A DNA stretch of 64,000 nucleotides from a bacterium. Its GTDB lineage: Bacteria > Planctomycetota > UBA1135 > UBA2386. Every line of letters begins with the position of its first letter. Positions within the stretch are counted from its first letter, which is position 1. Of the stretch, positions 40,580 through 48,902 are shown one piece after another. The notes beneath the pieces are model-generated. The model worked only from the letters and a program-made list of their open reading frames with translations, was not told where the DNA came from and ran no database searches. The DNA lies in contig JANSXC010000024.1 in NCBI GenBank assembly GCA_024743115.1, positions 1 through 64,000 on the forward strand, read 5' to 3'. A program made the translations under genes and the position numbers.

Positions 40580-42064
40580 ATGCGATACCCGTTGCGCTTC
40601 CGCGTTTGCGCCCCTCTGGCTTGTCTCACTCTCGTTGCCCTGTCTGGCCCGGTCACATCACAGTCCGGTTCGGATGTTCGTAACCAGATCGGGAACTACC
40701 TGCAGACCCATCATGAGATCGGCCAGCTTTCCGGCGCGGTGCTCGTGGCCGATGCCGGCGAGATCGTCTACCAGGGCGCGTTCGGCCTCGCGAACGCCGA
40801 CTGGAGCATCGCCAATACCACGGACACCCGGTTCCGACTCGCGTCGATCACCAAGCAGTTCACAGCGATGCTCGTGTTGTTGCTCGTCGAGGACGGCCAG
40901 CTCGCACTCGACGCGCCGATTACGAAGTACCTGCCCGACTATCCCGCGGCGAGCGGTGACCGCGTCACGCTGCGGCACCTGTTGAACCACACGTCGGGGA
41001 TACCGAGCTACACCGATCGGCCGGGGTTCCTGCGCAACGAAGGCAAGTCCGAGCTGCCGGTCGCGGAGTTCGTCGCGAAGTACTGCTCGGACCCGCTCGA
41101 GTTCGAGCCGGGCGCGAAGTTCCACTACAACAACTCGGCCTACTTCCTGCTGGGAGCGATCGTCGAGACCGTTACGGGCACGACGTACCGCGATGCGCTG
41201 CGAGAGCATGTTCTCGCGCCGCTTGGTATGAACGACACCGACGTCGACGACGAATACGCGGTCGTCGAACGGCGCGCGATGGGCTACGACGAGATCCTCG
41301 GTGGTCATCGCGTCGCGCTCTGGATGGACATGTCGGTGCCGTACGCGGCGGGGGGCATGTATTCGACCGTGGGGGATCTGTGGCGCTGGGATCAGGCCCT
41401 GCGCAGTAAGCGCCTGCTCGGCGGCAAGCTGGAGCGCGAGATGTTCACTCCCGGGCTCGAGGACTACGGCTTCGGCTGGTGGATCCGGTCGCCGGCCGGC
41501 AAGGGCGCCGAAGCGGTCACCGCGCCGGGTGACTCGGAAGATCGCGCGATCGAACACAGTGGCGGCATGCCGGGAGTCTCGACGCTTATCTGGCGGCAGC
41601 CCGCGCGTGGCCGCTGCGTGATCGTGCTCGGCAACACGAGTGGCACCGCGCACGGTCCGATCCAGCGCGGCGTCGTCGAGATTCTCGGTGGCCAGATACC
41701 GAAGAAGCCGCGACCGCGCGGTGACTTCGAGATATCTCGGTGCGTTCTCACCGAGGGCATCGAGCCGGCGCTGGCGCAGCTCGCGAAGTGGCCCGAAGTC
41801 GTGCGCGAGAGATACATCGAACGCGACGTCAACCGGATCGGCTACGGCCTGCTCGAACAGCGCCGATTCGCCGAGGCGATCAAGCTCTTCGAGTTCCTGA
41901 CGGCCGCCTATCCCGACTCTGCCAACACGTGGGACAGCCTCGGCGAGGGGCACATGCGGGCGGGGAACCGGGATCTCGCGATCAAGAACTACGAGAAGGC
42001 GCTCGCGCTCGATCCTGACAGCGCGACCGTGCCGGGCATCCTGAAGCGCCTGCGCGACCGCTGA
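40580..42064 (+). CDS. Exported class C beta-lactamase-fold serine hydrolase with C-terminal TPR
   Basis: 494 residues. A signal peptide (LACLTLVALSGPVTSQ) is followed by a beta-lactamase/penicillin-recognising fold (about 25-380): catalytic Ser89-x-x-Lys92 (ASITKQ), YNN near 190, and HSGGMPG in place of the KTG motif. Members include esterases, D-aminopeptidases and carboxypeptidases, so resistance should not be assumed. The last 80 residues hold two TPR-like repeats (ERDVNRIGYGLLEQRRFAEA, DLAIKNYEKALALDPDS), giving a hydrolase-TPR fusion common in planctomycetes and Bacteroidetes. Confidence 0.88.
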   Translation: MRYPLRFRVCAPLACLTLVALSGPVTSQSGSDVRNQIGNYLQTHHEIGQLSGAVLVADAGEIVYQGAFGLANADWSIANTTDTRFRLASITKQFTAMLVLLLVEDGQLALDAPITKYLPDYPAASGDRVTLRHLLNHTSGIPSYTDRPGFLRNEGKSELPVAEFVAKYCSDPLEFEPGAKFHYNNSAYFLLGAIVETVTGTTYRDALREHVLAPLGMNDTDVDDEYAVVERRAMGYDEILGGHRVALWMDMSVPYAAGGMYSTVGDLWRWDQALRSKRLLGGKLEREMFTPGLEDYGFGWWIRSPAGKGAEAVTAPGDSEDRAIEHSGGMPGVSTLIWRQPARGRCVIVLGNTSGTAHGPIQRGVVEILGGQIPKKPRPRGDFEISRCVLTEGIEPALAQLAKWPEVVRERYIERDVNRIGYGLLEQRRFAEAIKLFEFLTAAYPDSANTWDSLGEGHMRAGNRDLAIKNYEKALALDPDSATVPGILKRLRDR

Positions 42065-42140
42065 CTGCCGCCACCGGTCTCCGAGTGTCGGGAGTTTCTG
42101 CGACATTCTCCCGGGGATGTTCGGCGACTGTCCCGGTGCG

Positions 42141-42482
42141 ATGTCCACTGCTACCGACAACCAGGACGAAGACGATCTCGCGCTCGATCACGCCGAGCGT
42201 TGCCTGCCCGCGGCCCTGCGTCGGGAGTGGGTCGTCGTGCCCCGGCGACTGCTGCTGCAGTTGTTCCTGCTGGGGCTGCTCATGGGCAGCGCGGTTGCGC
42301 TCTACGTCATGGGCAAGATCTACGACGTGGAGGCCTTGCGATGGACGATTCCGGTCGCGCTGATCGCGCCGATGCTGGCCGTGAAGCTTTCTCCGTGGTG
42401 GCGTGCCGAGCGACCATTGCGTGATCTCAGGAAAGCGCGTCGCGAGGCCGAGGCCGCCGCGGGCGACGCTGCGACACGATAG
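42141..42482 (+). CDS. Small membrane protein
   Basis: 113 residues with two predicted helices (LLLQLFLLGLLMGSAVALYVM and LRWTIPVALIAPMLAV) and charged ends. No family recognised. An in-frame ATG at 42117 adds eight residues and is possible. Confidence 0.5.
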   Translation: MSTATDNQDEDDLALDHAERCLPAALRREWVVVPRRLLLQLFLLGLLMGSAVALYVMGKIYDVEALRWTIPVALIAPMLAVKLSPWWRAERPLRDLRKARREAEAAAGDAATR

Positions 42483-42522
42483 GTTCGGGCTCGTAGCGAC
42501 CAGTGTCGTCGCGTCAGCCGAA

Positions 42523-43026
42523 ATGGGCGAACTCACGACCAGCCACTCCCACCCCGATTACCCGCACGGCATGGATGTCGAGTGGCTCGGGATCGACGGC
42601 GCCGGTCGGATCGCGATCTTCACGACCGCTGGCGATGGTCCGATTCCGACTGCCGTGCTCGACGCGTGGTCGCGCCATCGCGCTCTATGTGACCGGTTGC
42701 TCGCGATGCCGAAGCTCTGCGGCTGCGAGCTGCTGGTCCGCATGCCGTGGCCCGACGACTATCTCGCGGCGGCACTGCGTGGTTGTTACGCGTTCGACTG
42801 GCAGAGCCGCACGTTCGGCGGAGGGAGTGGGCGCTACGAGCTGCAGGCCCGGCCGACGCGCCCGCTGACCGTGGACGATCCGCGGTTGGGAGACTCACGG
42901 CTGGGAGACTCGCGGCTGGGCGAACTCGGCGCGGCGTTGCGTGAGGGCCTTCGTGGGGAGACCGGTGTCGGCTACCGGTTGTCCGGCCTCGACTTCACGT
43001 CGCGAGTGTTGGGCGCACTCGCGTGA
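42523..43026 (+). CDS. Soluble protein resembling toxin-immunity families
   Basis: 167 residues, no signal peptide. WLGIDGAGRIAIFTTAGDGPIP is a pattern often seen in immunity proteins of polymorphic toxin systems and related small soluble proteins. The C-terminal part contains a perfect 5-residue in-frame repeat (GDSRL three times, 42886-42930). No toxin gene is adjacent, so an immunity role is only a suggestion. Confidence 0.5.
   Translation: MGELTTSHSHPDYPHGMDVEWLGIDGAGRIAIFTTAGDGPIPTAVLDAWSRHRALCDRLLAMPKLCGCELLVRMPWPDDYLAAALRGCYAFDWQSRTFGGGSGRYELQARPTRPLTVDDPRLGDSRLGDSRLGELGAALREGLRGETGVGYRLSGLDFTSRVLGALA
42886..42930. repeat. In-frame 15-bp tandem repeat
   Basis: Three successive 15-bp copies (42886-42900, 42901-42915, 42916-42930), each coding Leu-Gly-Asp-Ser-Arg or a close variant. 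They keep the frame. Confidence 0.85.
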
Positions 43027-43067
43027 CCGCGATGCGCGAGCCCGTGGCGGCGCGGGCCACCGAGCGT

Positions 43068-44372
43068 TCACAGGATCAGCTCCTTGACGGCGAGGAACTT
43101 GCGGAAGGCTTCCGCGTTGGTGATTTCGAGGTCGCCAGCGCCCTGCGGAGTGCCCTTCGGCGGCACGAACGTCGCGTCCCGAAGGTCGAGGTGCTCCCAG
43201 CCCGCTGCGGCGGCGCGGAGGGCGTCGAGCTTCAGATCGGGGACGTCGCGCAAGCTCACACGCTTCAGGGATCGGGCTCGACGAAGCGCCGGCAGCGGGT
43301 CGTGGCCGTGCAGGGCGAACATCTTGCCCGGATCGTCGAGCTGGACCGTTCTACCGAAGTGCTCGAGATCCAGGGTCGTGAGGTTTGCGATGGTGACCAC
43401 GTCTTCGAGATCCCCGGAGGTGAGATTGACTGCCCGAGCGAGCGACAGGCGGCGGATCCGCTTGTTCTGCCGCAGTGGGCGCAGCGCCCCCCGATCGGGA
43501 AGCGTGCCGTTGGCCAGATCCAGGGCCGACAGGTGCGGGAGATCGGCGATGGCCGCAACCAGGTTCGCGCGGATCGACGTGTGATGGCGCAGGGCGAGCT
43601 CGGTGAGCGCTGGTAGCTCGCCGAGCGCCGCCACCCGGGAGGCGTCGATGGCCTGCGCGCCGTCGAGCTCCAGTGCCCGCAGCCCGTGCGACCGCGCCAG
43701 GAATCGTTGCCAGTCGCGCGGGACGGCGCCGCGTAGGTCGATTGCGAGGCGCAGCAGGCTGCGGGTCGGGAGGATCGACAGCGGTATCGGAGTCGAGCCA
43801 ATACGGAGGCGCAGCTCTCGGAGTAGCGGCAGTCGTTCCAGCGGCGCGAGTCGTTCCGCGTCGACGGCGACGAGATCGAGCTCGAGCGCTTCGATGCGGG
43901 TGTGGCGCACCAGCGCGTCGACGATTTCCGGCGCCAGGGTGAGCGCCGGCGTGTTGCCCGGCCCCGTGATCGCGACCGCACGCAGGTGCCGTAGGCGCGC
44001 GAGGCCGGCAATCATCCGGACGGTCGGGGGCGTCAGCCGGACAGTGGGCGTATCCGCGGCGAGCGCATCGACCGCCTGGCGCGTTGCCACGACCGGCGCT
44101 TCGGCGAGCTCGTCCCGCCATGACGGCGGGACGCCATCCGGGTCCTGGGTTTTCCGCCGGGCAGGCGTCGGGTCCGTGAGGACCGCGATGGTGACGGTCA
44201 TGCCGATGGCGAGGAGCGCGACCAGCAGCCGGCGGGTTGGCGGCCGGTGCTCGGTGTTCGGTCGCGACGCGGTTGCCCCGTCGCGGCGCTCGCGCGCCGC
44301 GAGTAGCTGCAGGCCCGCATGCATCACGCGGTCCGTGGCCTCTTGCTCGATCTCGTGATCTGTCGTCGTCAT
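43068..44372 (-). CDS. Membrane protein with periplasmic leucine-rich repeats, paired with ECF sigma factor
   Basis: 434 residues. A short cytoplasmic N-terminus (MTTTDHEIEQEATDRVMHAG), one helix near 48-66 (LLVALLAIGMTVTIAVL) and a large periplasmic domain of leucine-rich repeats: LRHLRAVAITG, IEALELDLVAVD, LPLLRELRLRIGS, LPALTELALRHH, LPHLSALDLAN and IRRLSLARAVNL. Its ATG overlaps the stop of the sigma factor gene (ATGA). By analogy with 33022-34859 it is probably the sensor or anti-sigma partner; there is no zinc anti-sigma motif. Confidence 0.75.
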   Translation of the reverse strand: MTTTDHEIEQEATDRVMHAGLQLLAARERRDGATASRPNTEHRPPTRRLLVALLAIGMTVTIAVLTDPTPARRKTQDPDGVPPSWRDELAEAPVVATRQAVDALAADTPTVRLTPPTVRMIAGLARLRHLRAVAITGPGNTPALTLAPEIVDALVRHTRIEALELDLVAVDAERLAPLERLPLLRELRLRIGSTPIPLSILPTRSLLRLAIDLRGAVPRDWQRFLARSHGLRALELDGAQAIDASRVAALGELPALTELALRHHTSIRANLVAAIADLPHLSALDLANGTLPDRGALRPLRQNKRIRRLSLARAVNLTSGDLEDVVTIANLTTLDLEHFGRTVQLDDPGKMFALHGHDPLPALRRARSLKRVSLRDVPDLKLDALRAAAAGWEHLDLRDATFVPPKGTPQGAGDLEITNAEAFRKFLAVKELIL

Positions 44373-44929
44373 CCGTTCAACCTCCGTTCGACACACTCCC
44401 GCAGCCTGGCCCGGAGTCGTTGCAGCAGCGTTTTGACCCCGGTCTCTTTCATCCCAAGCGACCGGGCGACCTCGGCGCGCGGGAGACCGTCGTCGTAGAA
44501 CAGCCGTAGCGCGGCTGCAGCGTTGCCTCGCAGCGTCTCGCGACACCGCCGAAGTGCATCCAGGCCGCCATCGAGGTCGTTCGCGAGTCCGGCATGCCGC
44601 CACGCACGATCGACCGCGTCGGCCCAGCGCTCGTCCGTGTCGACCGTTCGCGGTTGCCGGGCGCGTTGGCGTTGATGCTCCAGGAACTGGTAGCGGACGG
44701 CCGTCCGCAGCGCGGCGCGGACGAGCGGCACGGGTCGATCCTGGAGCAGCCCGCGGCGCCACAGGCTCACGGTGGCGCGTTGCGTCAGTTCGTCGGCGAG
44801 CTGCGCATCACGCGCGAGCGCCTCCGCGTAGCGCAGCGCCTCTTCCCGCATCGCCGCGTCGAGCACGACGATCGGTGTCGTTGCGGTTTCGGGGCCGCTG
44901 TCGGCAGGTTGGACTGGAGAATGCGGCAC
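44369..44929 (-). CDS. ECF RNA polymerase sigma factor (divergent)
   Basis: 186 residues from GTG 44929. Region 2-like helices: REEALRYAEALARDAQLADELTQR and LVRAALRTAVRYQFLEHQRQR. Region 4: DDGLPRAEVARSLGMKETGVKTLLQRLRARL. The helix-turn-helix is clear, region 2 is weaker, so this is a divergent ECF factor. It is coupled to the leucine-rich membrane protein that follows. A transcript for it must start in the 146-nt gap before 45076. Confidence 0.88.
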   Translation of the reverse strand: MPHSPVQPADSGPETATTPIVVLDAAMREEALRYAEALARDAQLADELTQRATVSLWRRGLLQDRPVPLVRAALRTAVRYQFLEHQRQRARQPRTVDTDERWADAVDRAWRHAGLANDLDGGLDALRRCRETLRGNAAAALRLFYDDGLPRAEVARSLGMKETGVKTLLQRLRARLRECVERRLNG

Positions 44930-45075
44930 GATCCCAGGTCGGACGCCAGGGCCCCGGGGTATTCAACCAGTTTTGACAACCGATGGGCTCGATCCGGGTG
45001 CCGTGTGACGGTGGCGGCTCGGTGCAGTACCATGCAGCCCCTGCCGGTCGATATCCGATACGGCTATCTCGAAGC

Positions 45076-45504
45076 ATGGAACGAGGCTGTGCAGCATCGG
45101 TGCCCGCGCGCGCCGACTCGGATTCTTCGACGCCACTGGTTGCAGGCCAGCCGTCGCGGGGGCCTTTGCGTGTGGCGCTGCTTTCCGCCCTCGGGCCGGC
45201 GTTGATCCTGTTGGCGTTCCAGGTATCGAGCTGGCCTGATTGCTGGTTCCTAGTGTTGTTGGGGGGCGCATGCTCGGTGATCGCATGGCGTGTGGTTCCG
45301 CGGTGGATCCGCGAAGACCGGCACCTCGACGCGTTCGACAGCGAGTGGCACCGCGCCCGTGCGGAGTGGAGCGAACTCGGGCGGGCCGCCGACGCAGCGC
45401 GTGCGCAGGGAGTGTCGCTCGAGCAGATGTTGTGCGACCGGGGCTACCGTGTGCCCGGTGTGATTGCTGCGATTCAACACGACCTGACCGAGGAGTCTCG
45501 CTGA
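45076..45504 (+). CDS. Small membrane protein
   Basis: 142 residues. Two helices (LRVALLSALGPALILLAFQV and CWFLVLLGGACSVIAWRVVP) are followed by a soluble helical tail with EWSELGRAADAARAQGVSLEQML. No family recognised. Its stop overlaps the next start as TGATG. Confidence 0.55.
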   Translation: MERGCAASVPARADSDSSTPLVAGQPSRGPLRVALLSALGPALILLAFQVSSWPDCWFLVLLGGACSVIAWRVVPRWIREDRHLDAFDSEWHRARAEWSELGRAADAARAQGVSLEQMLCDRGYRVPGVIAAIQHDLTEESR

Positions 45505-45896
45505 TGAGGAGTTCGCGTTCGCTGACGCCGTTACTGATCCTCGCCGCGTTTTGGCTCAGTGCGTGCCGCAGTCAGCCGGATCCGACCGATCGGGTCTTCG
45601 CTGCCGATCCCGCGCCGGCCGTGGGGACGACCTGTCCGGAATGTGATGCGTCGCAAGTCGTGCCCGTGCTGCACGGCTACCTCGGCCCCGAGGGCGAGGC
45701 GATGGTTCTCGCGGGTCGCGCCGTGCATGGTGGTTGCTCCATCGGGGGGCCGAATCATGTCTGTCGCGCGTGCGGCCACGAGATGGTTCGCAGGAGCGCA
45801 GCGGAGCTCGCGCGGGTGCGGGCAAGGGACGAAGCCCTGCTGCGGCTCCTCGAGAAGCGCCGCGCGCTACTCGCGGAGCGTGATCGTGACCTGTAG
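45504..45896 (+). CDS. Lipoprotein with zinc-ribbon-type Cys pairs
   Basis: 130 residues. The lipobox is LSACRS. The mature protein has TTCPECDASQVVPVLHGY and HVCRACGHEMVRR, a four-Cys module suited to binding zinc or iron, then a charged helix. An exported zinc ribbon is uncommon. It is coupled to the upstream membrane protein and overlaps the convergent gene by 30 nt. Confidence 0.6.
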   Translation: MRSSRSLTPLLILAAFWLSACRSQPDPTDRVFAADPAPAVGTTCPECDASQVVPVLHGYLGPEGEAMVLAGRAVHGGCSIGGPNHVCRACGHEMVRRSAAELARVRARDEALLRLLEKRRALLAERDRDL

Positions 45897-46463
45897 CACG
45901 TCGTCGACGTCCTTGCGGACTTCGCTCGGCAGCGATTGCATCGGCACTGCCTTGCTGCGGTTGAGGCGCCAGAGCACGATCGATTTGCCGGGTTCGACCG
46001 TGAGTCGGGTCGGCTTGTTCATCGCGACGAAGCTCGTGCCCTCGTCACCGTTCCGCAGCTGATCCCAATCGGCGAGCACCGCGTCGCTGTGATAGAGCGA
46101 CCCGCCCTGTTGCAGCACGAACGTGAGCTCCGTGTTGTCGCCGTCACGGCGGGGCGTGACCATGATCAGGCCGAGCCGCATCTCGAGCGTCGGGTCGCAG
46201 CCGCCGCCGCCGAGCCCCTGGCGTTTGACGAGCTCGCCCTTGCTCCACGTCTCGACCGCAAGGTTGTAGCCTTGGAAGCGGCTGCCGACCTGCAGCTCGT
46301 ACCCGAGCAGCGGACCGAGTCCGGTTTCGAGCAGGGTGCCGTGTTCGCCGCCGAGCTCGACCGGCGTGAGTGACAGTTCCGAGGGGGACGGGGCGTTGCC
46401 GCACGAGCCAGCCAGGACGAGGGCGGCCATCGTGAGCGGAAGGCAAAAGCGTCGCATGGTCAT
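45867..46463 (-). CDS. Lipoprotein of unknown function
   Basis: 198 residues. Lipobox VLAGSCGN near residue 20. The mature domain is beta-rich with YELQVGSRFQGYNLAVETW, ELTFVLQQGGSLYH and SIVLWRLNRSKAVPM; no known motif. The 3' end overlaps the convergent lipoprotein gene by 30 nt. Start ATG 46463 or 46457. Confidence 0.6.
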   Translation of the reverse strand: MTMRRFCLPLTMAALVLAGSCGNAPSPSELSLTPVELGGEHGTLLETGLGPLLGYELQVGSRFQGYNLAVETWSKGELVKRQGLGGGGCDPTLEMRLGLIMVTPRRDGDNTELTFVLQQGGSLYHSDAVLADWDQLRNGDEGTSFVAMNKPTRLTVEPGKSIVLWRLNRSKAVPMQSLPSEVRKDVDDVLQVTITLRE

Positions 46464-46596
46464 CGGATTGCAGCAGTCGTGGATCGGGCGTCAAGTCGGC
46501 GCGGCCGGGTTGGCGATTCACCTGGAACCGGTCCGGCAAACCCGTGTCGGAAAGCCGGCCTGGCGCGACAGGGGACGCTTGCGTTGTGGCTACGGG

Positions 46597-46836
46597 ATGA
46601 TTGAGGAAACGATGCAAAACCTCAGGCACGCAATGCGAACCGCCGCCCGCCCGGCGCGGAAGTTCAACCGACCGCAGCGATCCCAGGGCTACAACCTGCC
46701 GCCGAAGGGCCCGATGCGCGGGCGGCACGGCGGCCACTTCCGATTCCAGGAGTGGTTCGGCGCACTGTTCCTTCTGGCCGTTGTCATCGGGGTTGTCATG
46801 GCGATGTGGCCGGTGGTGTTCCCGCCGTACCGGTAG
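46597..46836 (+). CDS. Small single-pass membrane protein
   Basis: 79 residues. A basic N-terminus (ARKFNRPQRSQGYNL) leads to one helix (FGALFLLAVVIGVVMAMWPVV) at the C-terminus, a tail-anchored layout. No family recognised. Start ATG 46597 or 46612. Confidence 0.45.
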   Translation: MIEETMQNLRHAMRTAARPARKFNRPQRSQGYNLPPKGPMRGRHGGHFRFQEWFGALFLLAVVIGVVMAMWPVVFPPYR

Positions 46837-46930
46837 GTCGGGCGCGTTCGGTCGCCGGGGACGGCGCGCACAAATTGCGGCGACGTGCGATCCCCGGGGG
46901 CTGACAACCAACACTTCTTGCTGCACGCTC

Positions 46931-47317
46931 ATGCGCGACATGAAGTCGTTGCGGCAGTTCATCATCGGTTTGCTCTCCGTGTTGCTCGGCGGTGATGCGG
47001 CGTGGCGGGGTATGAACGAAGGGCCGTGGTTCCTCGTGCTGGGTGGCGTCGTCCTGGTCGGTGCCGGCCTCGATTACTGCGTGCGGCCCGGGCGCCGTCT
47101 GCTCGGCTTGATCGAACTCGCGTTGGGAACCCAACTGCTCGTCAACTTCTTCGCCAGCGGACGCGAGTTCACTCTCTCGGGATCGGAGAATGCGGGGCCT
47201 TCCGTAATCGCCCTGCTTGCCGGGCTGCTCGTGATCGTCGGGGCGCGTAACCTGCTGGTGTCGCCGCCCAAGCCCAGGTCGCCAGCGCCCGCCGACCATC
47301 CCGGCGTGCCGGACTGA
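46931..47317 (+). CDS. Small membrane protein
   Basis: 128 residues with three to four predicted helices (FIIGLLSVLLGGDAAW, GPWFLVLGGVVLVGAGLDY, LLGLIELALGTQLLVNFF, VIALLAGLLVIVGARNLL). No family recognised. It lies in the run of orphan membrane genes. Confidence 0.5.
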   Translation: MRDMKSLRQFIIGLLSVLLGGDAAWRGMNEGPWFLVLGGVVLVGAGLDYCVRPGRRLLGLIELALGTQLLVNFFASGREFTLSGSENAGPSVIALLAGLLVIVGARNLLVSPPKPRSPAPADHPGVPD

Positions 47318-47355
47318 CTGGCAACTGTCGGTCGATCTGGCCGTCGCCTGTCGGC

Positions 47356-47361
47356 TAAGCT
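47356..47361 (+). promoter_or_regulatory. Putative -10 element (TAAGCT), leaderless type
   Basis: TAAGCT ends 9 nt before the ATG at 47371. Confidence 0.4.
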
Positions 47362-47370
47362 CCCGGCACG

Positions 47371-47916
47371 ATGAGGCTCTCCGCACTGCCATTCCTCCTG
47401 CCGTTGCTGTCGCTCAGCGCGTGCGTCGCGACCGATCGCATCGGGCCCGAGCTGCCCGCCAACGCGATGGCCGACGAGCGCGTGGCGCCGCTATCGTTCT
47501 TGTCCGGTCGCTGGCTCAGCGTCAATCCGAACAAGACCGTCAACGAAGAGCACTGGATGCCACCGCGCGGTCGCTTCCTGCTCGGCGCGTTTCGTCAGGT
47601 GCGCCTCGACGGCAAGTGTTCGTTCGTCGAGCTCAGTGAGATCACGCTCGATGACAACGACGAGATCATCCTGCGCCTGCGCCACATGCATCGCAATCTC
47701 GTCGTGCCCGAGAAGCGCAAGGCCGCCAACGTGTTTCGCCTGAAGGAACTCACCGATCGTCGCGTCGAGTTCACGGGTACCGGCGACGCCGAGGGTGTCT
47801 CGGCCGTGATCTACGAGCTGCGTGGTCCGAACGAGCTCGTGCAGACGATCGAGTTCGATCCGGCCAAGACCAAGAACAAGCCGTTCGTCTCGGTCTATCA
47901 GCGCGCGATCGACTGA
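47371..47916 (+). CDS. Lipoprotein with DUF6265-like domain
   Basis: 181 residues. The lipobox is LSACVA. The mature part fits small lipocalin-like DUF6265 proteins: LSFLSGRWLSVNPNKTVNEE, HWMPPRGRFLLGAFRQV, FVELSEITLDDNDEIILRLR and VEFTGTGDAEGVSAVIYE. These are thought to bind small ligands; role unknown. A VOC-family gene starts 25 nt downstream and may be co-transcribed. Confidence 0.7.
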   Translation: MRLSALPFLLPLLSLSACVATDRIGPELPANAMADERVAPLSFLSGRWLSVNPNKTVNEEHWMPPRGRFLLGAFRQVRLDGKCSFVELSEITLDDNDEIILRLRHMHRNLVVPEKRKAANVFRLKELTDRRVEFTGTGDAEGVSAVIYELRGPNELVQTIEFDPAKTKNKPFVSVYQRAID

Positions 47917-47941
47917 CGTTCCGACCCTCGAAGGTGACACC

Positions 47942-48373
47942 ATGCTCCAGCCGTTCCATTTCGCGTTTCCCGTCGCCGACCTCGCGAAGTCGCGCGATTT
48001 CTACGGTCGAGTCCTCGGGTGTCCGGAGGGACGTTCGAGCGAGCGTTGGATCGACTTCGATCTCTTCGGCCACCAGATCGTCGCGCATCACGTCGGCGAA
48101 CGCACGGCGCCGCCGCCCACGAATGCCGTCGATGGCGAGCAGGTGCCGGTGCCGCACTTCGGTGTCGTGCTCGCGTGGGAAGACTGGGAGCGGCTCGCCG
48201 CGCGATTGCGCGAGCACCAGGTCGCGTTCGTGATCGAGCCGACGATCCGCTTCGAGGGAGAGCACGCGGAGCAGGCGACGATGTTTTTCCTCGATCCCTC
48301 GGGGAACGCGCTCGAGTTCAAGGCGTTCAAGAACCCGAGCGAGCTGTTCGAGCCGGGGGCGGCGCCGAAGTAG
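47942..48373 (+). CDS. VOC-family (glyoxalase/dioxygenase-like) protein
   Basis: 143 residues. The vicinal-oxygen-chelate fold is clear: PFHFAFPVADLAKSRDFYGRVLGC at the start, WIDFDLFGHQIVAHHV, VPHFGVVLAWEDWERLAARL and MFFLDPSGNALEFKAFKNP at the end. The conserved His in the first module and Glu near the end could bind metal. Members include lyases, dioxygenases and resistance proteins, so the reaction is open. Confidence 0.88.
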   Translation: MLQPFHFAFPVADLAKSRDFYGRVLGCPEGRSSERWIDFDLFGHQIVAHHVGERTAPPPTNAVDGEQVPVPHFGVVLAWEDWERLAARLREHQVAFVIEPTIRFEGEHAEQATMFFLDPSGNALEFKAFKNPSELFEPGAAPK

Positions 48374-48375
48374 CT

Positions 48376-48407
48376 GGCCCGCAGTAAGCGCTACCGCTAC
48401 GCGGGCC
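48376..48407. terminator. Hairpin spanning two convergent stops
   Basis: GGCCCGC (48376-48382) pairs with GCGGGCC (48401-48407), with an inner AGCG/CGCT stem around a CTAC loop. It spans the end of the VOC gene and the last codons of ispF. No T tract; a possible bidirectional terminator. Confidence 0.4.
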
Positions 48408-48882
48408 CGACGAGTGCGACTGCCGTGGCACGCATCGCTTCCCCACGGCCGATCGGACCGACGCGCTCCCCGGTCTTGCCCTTGAGGTTGACGCGATCCG
48501 CGGGCAGCGCGAACAGCTCGGCGAGCCGTGCGCGCATCGCGGCGCGGTGCGGAGCGAGCTTGGGTGCGTCGGTCTCGAGCACGATGTCGAGCGACCAGAC
48601 CTGCAGCTGCCGATCGCTCACGAGCCGCATCGTCTCGGTGCAGAACTCCGAACTCGCGCGGTCCTTGTTCTCTGCGGCCTGATCCGAGAACAGGCTGCCG
48701 AGGTCGTCGAGTCCGGCCGCCGAGAGCACGGCGTCGCAGGCGGCGTGGAGGACCGCGTCGCCGTCGCTGTGGCCGACCGGGCCGACGGGAGAGTCGATCG
48801 CGACACCCGCGAGCACGCACGGGCGGCCCGCTTCGAGGCGATGCACGTCGATGCCGAGGCCGATTCGGGGGAGGTCGTTCAT
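48397..48882 (-). CDS. ispF: 2-C-methyl-D-erythritol 2,4-cyclodiphosphate synthase
   Basis: 161 residues, normal for IspF. It makes MEcPP from CDP-ME-2-phosphate in the non-mevalonate isoprenoid pathway. The zinc motif DVH (GIDVHRL) and GHSDGDAVLHAACDA are intact, as are the SSEF loop and the C-terminal NLKGKTGERVGPIGRGE. It follows ispD by 20 nt on the same strand, the usual pairing. Confidence 0.97.
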   Translation of the reverse strand: MNDLPRIGLGIDVHRLEAGRPCVLAGVAIDSPVGPVGHSDGDAVLHAACDAVLSAAGLDDLGSLFSDQAAENKDRASSEFCTETMRLVSDRQLQVWSLDIVLETDAPKLAPHRAAMRARLAELFALPADRVNLKGKTGERVGPIGRGEAMRATAVALVGPA

Positions 48883-48902
48883 CGCGTGCTGGGGGGGCAG
48901 GT

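Noticed and set aside
40580..42064. Antibiotic-resistance beta-lactamase
   Set aside because: The fold is shared with many esterases and peptidases, and HSGG with a TPR tail is not typical of resistance enzymes.
14245..48407. Canonical rho-independent terminators
   Set aside because: The hairpins at convergent ends (14245-14261 and 48376-48407) lack T tracts, so they are listed only as weak candidates.
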